Shown here one piece after another: positions 59,385-64,000 of a DNA stretch of 64,000 nt. Below the pieces are notes generated by a model. It made no database searches, was not told the origin of the DNA, and saw only the letters and a list, made by a program, of their open reading frames with translations. Source of the DNA: Papilionanthe hookeriana x Papilionanthe teres (lineage: Eukaryota > Streptophyta > Magnoliopsida > Asparagales > Orchidaceae); the NCBI GenBank assembly GCA_022702705.1, contig CM040429.1, positions 109,469,943 to 109,533,942 on the forward strand, given 5' to 3'. Made by a program: the position numbers and the translations under genes. Within the stretch, counting starts at the first letter, position 1. Every line of letters begins with the position of its first letter.

Positions 59385-59469
59385 TGCATATATTGGTGTT
59401 GACCAAAGTGGTCTGATGAAATGTTTCATGATAATCATGAAAAGAGTGGGTGTCATGCCACTCTTAGAG

Positions 59470-60620
59470 AATGTCAGATGTCTCATATGTCGGTTCTGAG
59501 AAGGAATGTCCTTTTCGTGTCTGGAAAGGGATTGACTGGGAGAGAAAATGGATGTCATATTCCATTTCTCAAAATGTCAATATCGATATTTGGTTAAAGG
59601 AAAACCATGATTTCCGTGTCAGGAAAAGGATTTACATCCAATAACCGGAGAGAGAAAATGGATGTCATATTCATTTCCCGAAATGTCAATATCAATATTT
59701 AGTTAAAGGAATGTCGTAATTTCCGTGTCAGGAATGGACTTACATTCAATAACCGTAAAGAGAAAATGGATGTCATATTCCATTTTCTCTAAATGTCAAT
59801 GTCAAGATTTGGTTAGAGGAAAACCATGATTTCCGTGTCAGGAAAGGATTTACATCCAATAACCAGAGAGAAAATGGATGTCATATTCCATTTCTCAAAA
59901 TGTCAATTTCAATATTAAAGGAAAGCCATGATTTCCATGTCAGGAAAGGACTTAAAGAGAAAATGGATGTCCTTTTCCATTTCTCAAAATGTCAATATCA
60001 AGATTTGGTTAAAGGAAAGCCATGATTTTCGTGTCATGAAAGGACTTGCATCCAACAACCGGAAAGAGAAAATGGATGTCATTTTCCATTTCTCAAAATG
60101 TCAATGTCAAGATTTGGTTAAAGGAAAGTCATGATTTCCTTGTCAGGAAAGGACTTACATCCAATAACCTTGAAGAGAAAATGGATGTCATTTTCCATTT
60201 CTCAAAATGTCAATGTTGAGATTTGGTTAAAGGAAAGCCATGATTTTCGTGTCAGGAAAGGACTTACATCCAATAACCGGGAAGAGAAAATGGATGTCAT
60301 TTTCCATTTCTCAAAATGTTAATGTCGAGATTTGGTTAAAGGAAAGCCATGATTTCTGTGTCAGGAAAGGGCTTGCATCCAATAACTAAAGAGAAAAAAT
60401 GGATGTCATTTTCCATTTCTCAAAATGTCAATGTCAATTTTAGTTAGAGGAAAGCCATGATTTCCGTTTCAGGAAAGGACTTACATCCAAAAACTAGAAT
60501 GAGAAAATGGATGTCATTTTCCATTTCTCAAAATGTGAATGTCGACATTTGGTTAAAAGAATGTCGTGATTTCCATGTCAGGAAAGGGCTTACATCTAAT
60601 AACCAGAGAGAGTGTCGAAC
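59470..60620 (-). repeat. ~108-bp tandem array in 3' UTR of element D
   Basis: About ten units, with period marks (gtcaatNtcNanatttggtt) near 59576, 59684, 59795, 59902, 59990, 60100, 60210, 60320, 60429 and 60536. Units contain gagaaaatggatgtcat and gatttccgtgtcaggaaagg on the plus strand. It holds the same place as element A's 95-bp array but shares no sequence with it. ORFs 59928-60134 and 60131-60322 are repeat translations. Confidence 0.92.
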
Positions 60621-60971
60621 TCACTAAGATATTTGCTGGGGATATCCGCTGGGTATTTGACCTATGTAGGTCGAACGCTAATTCTCATTTTAGTTATCAC
60701 AAGTTATTCATCATGTCATTTTAGTTCATTTTGGCATTTTTGCACCTGACAATGCATCAGTTTGGAAATATCTCATAAGATTTCATGCCACTTCCAATAA
60801 TGTACATAGATGTCAAAAGTTCAGGGCACATGATGTATTACACAATACACGCATACACACTGCAAACTACTATGTCAAAGTTCTCAGTTACTGCTAGACC
60901 TACCACAAAATGTCTAACACTCTGAGACACTGTTCATAGAATATGTCTTAGGTGTTTAAACCTTCATGGGG
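60621..60971 (-). other. 3' untranslated spacer of element D
   Basis: About 350 bp lie between the AlkB-like stop and the tandem array. I see no gene and no clear repeat. Confidence 0.55.
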
Positions 60972-62297
60972 TCATGGCATTTCCAAGGGTTGTAGATCCT
61001 TCAATTCTGGTATTGGTCTATATCCATCGGGACGTTTTTTAGGGTGCATTCTCCTTAGTGTTATCGATTTGCGCTAGCGACTCACACTTGGTATGTAGTG
61101 TTTTGAGACATCAGATCCATTGTCTTATAGGACTAAAACTGATCCCCATGGTAAGAGAATTTGATAAGATCCACGAAATTCTCTAGGGCCCACAATCTGT
61201 ATTTCTCTTCCAAACAGAATGGAACATCTGTTTAAAAGGGAGAGAGGGCAAAATGGTCTTTCAAAATCCCGACTGTCAATATGAGGTGGTATACAGTCGC
61301 CCTCCTCATATATATTCATAATGCAACTGTTCGGAATACAATCAGCAGGCATTATATTCCACATTATGAGTCGTCTGATAATTTGAATTATGACTGTCGG
61401 TAAAGGGTCTACTTGTTCGTGTCGTACTATCCCAAAGGGATTGTCGTCTTTATCCATAACATAATTGTAACAGCATCCGTATTGAATTATCATGCGACCT
61501 TTCCCATGAATCCATCTGTTCGGTTCGGAGTATGTCCTTCTTTTTCAGTTGTCCGGCTTGTCCTTGATCACATGCGTCCATCACATGCTCGATGATAGCA
61601 CCTTGCTCCACTTCGTCAAAAACTTGTGTGAACAATTGAATGCCTTCTAATATATTAATGGTTTGACCATGAATATGTAGAAATTGTTCGAATGTCTGTT
61701 TTCTGATAGCTCTGATACGTCTTACCTCCTCTCGAGAAGCAATTTGTTTTTCATTTACTATTTTGGTTGTCGAGAGGTCCAATGCTGGCTCATAGGGAAC
61801 AAGAATGAATACTGTCCTTTCAATCCTTTCCTCCTCTTCGATCATTTCTTCCCCTAAGCATAATACGTCTCTTTGGAGATGTCCTCAAGTATTGGAAATT
61901 TGAATTCGTCATCTTCTTCCATTTGTTTCATGTCTTGACTTTCTTTTTCTTCCAGCTTTTTGAGCCTTTTATTGTGATTTCTTCTTTGGGCTCTTGTCAT
62001 TCCAGAAGTTGATTTCTTCACCCCACTAGTGGATGTCATTCTGTCTAACTTCAGTTTTCCATTGTCAGTAGGATTTTCTATTTCATTGGCTTGCTGACAA
62101 AGCCTAAACTCCAATACGGATGGTTTTCCTTTTGCTTCTTGCTGATTAGCAATGGATAGTAAATGCCCGTCATAGAGTAATTCAACTTGGGAAAGTTCAA
62201 AATCAAAGTGAATTCTAGATCCTTTTTCAACACATCGTCGATCCAAGGCCAGACAAACATCACTTTGGAATGTGAAAAGAAGTCTTTCGTTAGACAT
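60972..62297 (-). pseudogene. AlkB/ALKBH9-like ORF of element D (broken)
   Basis: ATG is at 62297-62295 on the minus strand, five bases after a cag acceptor. The first 147 codons are open and hold a basic stretch (MTRAQRRNHNKRLKKLEEKE, 62000-61941). Frameshifts lie near 61850 and 61500. The AlkB domain runs from about 61670. It has NILEG, a GCCYNY block (about 61475), His 61283-61281 and Asp 61277-61275 (HID), a stop near 61123, distal His 61100-61098, a stop near 61076, an RX5R motif, and a final TGA at 60974-60972. The signature residues are all present despite the breaks. It is the most diverged of the three copies, with many changes from A and B, yet it keeps the same architecture and place after integrase. 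Confidence 0.88.
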
Positions 62298-62302
62298 TTT
62301 TC

Positions 62303-62320
62303 CTGAAAACGATAGGATAA
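62303..62320 (-). promoter_or_regulatory. Putative splice acceptor before AlkB-like ORF of element D
   Basis: Minus-strand cctatcgttttcag ends at 62303, five bases before the ATG. It corresponds to 18748 in A and 46687 in B. Confidence 0.5.
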
Positions 62321-62465
62321 TGTAACATTTCAGACTTTTACGTTAAGGAAGGATGCTTATAAACATTGGTTTAATAAGGACATAGAAGTCAAGATTCATA
62401 TCACAAAGATGATTTGAAGAAAGGATTTTTTATTATTATCCATTTTATAAACAAGTCATTATTTT

Positions 62466-63830
62466 TCATGTCACATAATATTTCTTCAGGAAACGACCAT
62501 GGATTGGAGGCAAGTTTCTTTCTCCTTGACAATTCACCAGTTAGTAGGATCCTCCAGAATATGTCTTTTCGATTACATATGAGCCCTCCCATATTGGTTC
62601 AAATTTGCCACCTATCTTTTGATGAGCTAGTATAGGTCTTCGAAGAACTAAAACTAATTCACCGATTCGAAAGGTTCTGGGATGAACTAATTTGTCGAGG
62701 GCTCGTATCATTTTTTCTTGATACAGTTCAAGATTTTGCTAAGCTTGTAGACGTTTTGCCTTCTAAACTCTCAAGTTCTTCAAGTTGTAGTTTAGCATTT
62801 TCTTCTTCAGTTATCTTATTTGCTATCGCAACTCTGAGAGAAGGGATTTGAACTTCAAGTGGTAAAATAGCTTTAGAACCATATATCAAAGCAAACGGTG
62901 TAGACCGTGTTGACATTCGATATGTAGTTCTATAAGCCCATAAAGCTTCTATCAATCATCCATGCCACTGTCTTGGGCTATTTATTAATGTCTTCTTCAA
63001 GATTTGAACCAACATTAATTGAAAGCTTCAGCTAAACCATTAGCTTTAGGATAATAGATTGTGGAATACCTCCAGTCTATCTCATGTCTTTGGATAAAGT
63101 TGTTGATTTTTTGTATTTTTAAAAGCCAATCCATTGTCTGATATGACCCTTCGAGGAATTCCAAATCTATAAATGATATGTGTCTTAAAGAAATGAAGGA
63201 CTTGTTCTGCCTTAACTTCTCTAAGTGGTATCGCTTCTGCCTATTTGGGGAAATAGTCAGTGGCCGCCAGAATAAATCGATGTTCCTTGGAGGATGGAGG
63301 ATCTATAGGGCCCACTATGTCGGTGCCCCAAAATTTAAATGGCCAAGATGCAATAGTTGGGTGTAAAACATTTGGAGGTTGGTGCAAAACTACCCCATGT
63401 ATCTGACATTGATGACATTACTTTGCAATGCCAAGACAATCGGTCATCAATGTCGGCCAATAATAACCCATCCTTTTTATTTTCATTTTCATTTTAGGTT
63501 CAGATTGATGTGCGCTGCATAAACTTGAATGGACCTCCTTAACAATCTCTTGAGTTTCAACTTGGTTTAGGCATCTTAACCACATTTAATTAAAAGATCA
63601 TTTATAAAGGACATCATTTATTAGAGCATATGATAATGCTCTCTATTTAATTTGAGTGGGAATAGAAGTGTTTTCGGGTAACCTTCCAATTTGTAAATAT
63701 TGAATAATTGGTTGTCGCCAATCATCCTTTTCATCATTTATTGTCATTGTCATATTTTCACCAATTTTATGCAGATTATCCATGTCAATTTGAGAAAGAA
63801 CTTGTCATCCTCTTATAGAAATCAATATTT
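62466..63830 (-). pseudogene. Integrase of element D (broken)
   Basis: Read on the minus strand, it shows the zinc-binding region near 63510-63390 (with CHQCQIHG), the core start FWGTDIVGPIDPP (about 63330-63300), ISDNGLAFKN (about 63150) and NGLAEAF (about 63040). An open piece lies at 62955-62728 (EALWAYRTTYRMSTRSTPFA), and the C-terminus ends at TGA 62468-62466. Stops and frameshifts are frequent. Unlike A, the Glu of the DDE triad is still present. The last 170 bp before the AlkB ORF are non-coding. Confidence 0.85.
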
Positions 63831-64000
63831 TGTCTTCTTCTGGACAGGCAAACTCCTTTGCAAGTTTTTCTAGAGAATCCGCTAGAGAATTATCTCGGCT
63901 TGGGATTAAGAAGAATGTCACGTCAGGAATTTGCTGAAGTAGTTTCAGAGTGTAACGAGAATACTGTTCGAGTCGAGGTTTCAAAGTCTTGTATTTACCA
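63831..64000 (-). pseudogene. Archaeal-type RNase H of element D, C-terminal end (cut by window)
   Basis: The minus strand from 64000 reads through a block homologous to LKPRLEQYSRY and ending DNSLADSLEKLAKEFACP, which is the end of the second RNase H in A and B. The rest of element D lies beyond the right edge. Confidence 0.8.

Overview
This window is plant nuclear DNA, most likely from an angiosperm with a large, repeat-rich genome. It holds no recognisable host gene and consists of nested LTR retrotransposons of the Ty3/gypsy superfamily. The plant assignment rests on Tat/Ogre-type and Athila-type polyproteins, a second archaeal-type RNase H, LTRs of about 7 kb, primer-binding sites of tRNA-Arg and tRNA-Asp type, and 3' untranslated regions built of tandem repeats. 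I cannot name the species. Nearly every reading frame is broken by stops and frameshifts, so all protein genes are called as pseudogenes except one short intact ORF.

Layout. (1) 1-2228 and 29825-30489 are two halves of one LTR (X). Element A (2229-29824) split it and left a 5-bp target duplication (agatt). (2) Element A is a structurally complete Tat/Ogre-like element of 27.6 kb. In order it has a 7.4-kb 5' LTR, PBS, gag, protease, RT, RNase H, archaeal-type RNase H, integrase, an AlkB/ALKBH9-like ORF, a ~95-bp tandem array, a hairpin, a PPT and a 7.1-kb 3' LTR. (3) LTR X sits in the pol of a second Tat-type element, B (30490-31663, 43184-43632, 45503-~48900), which also ends in an AlkB-like ORF. 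(4) B is interrupted in its integrase by an Athila-type element, C (LTR 31664-33534, internal 33535-~43183), and by a second C-family LTR (43633-45502). A duplicated piece of B lies between C's internal region and that second LTR. (5) ~48905-~52320 is a minus-strand LTR fragment (E) of the A superfamily. (6) 52338-64000 is the 3' half of a minus-strand Tat-type element, D. Read 5' to 3' on its own strand it gives archaeal-type RNase H, integrase, AlkB-like ORF, ~108-bp tandem array, hairpin, PPT and a ~7.0-kb LTR packed with tandem arrays. D runs off the right edge.

The most interesting system is the AlkB-like ORF. Three separate, diverged elements (A, B, D) carry the same 3' gene after integrase. 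It matches plant ALKBH9-type 2-oxoglutarate/Fe(II) RNA demethylases (N6-methyladenosine erasers) over the whole catalytic domain, and the HxD, distal H and RX5R signature survives in all three copies. A splice-acceptor-like AG lies 3-5 nt before the start position in each copy, which suggests expression from a spliced subgenomic RNA. The N-terminal part of the ORF resembles the N-terminus of the element's own Gag. The reading proposed here is a retrotransposon lineage that captured an RNA-demethylase domain, fused it behind a Gag-derived module, and may use it to strip m6A from its own genomic RNA. That function is inference. The homology and the repeated gene order are visible in the sequence.
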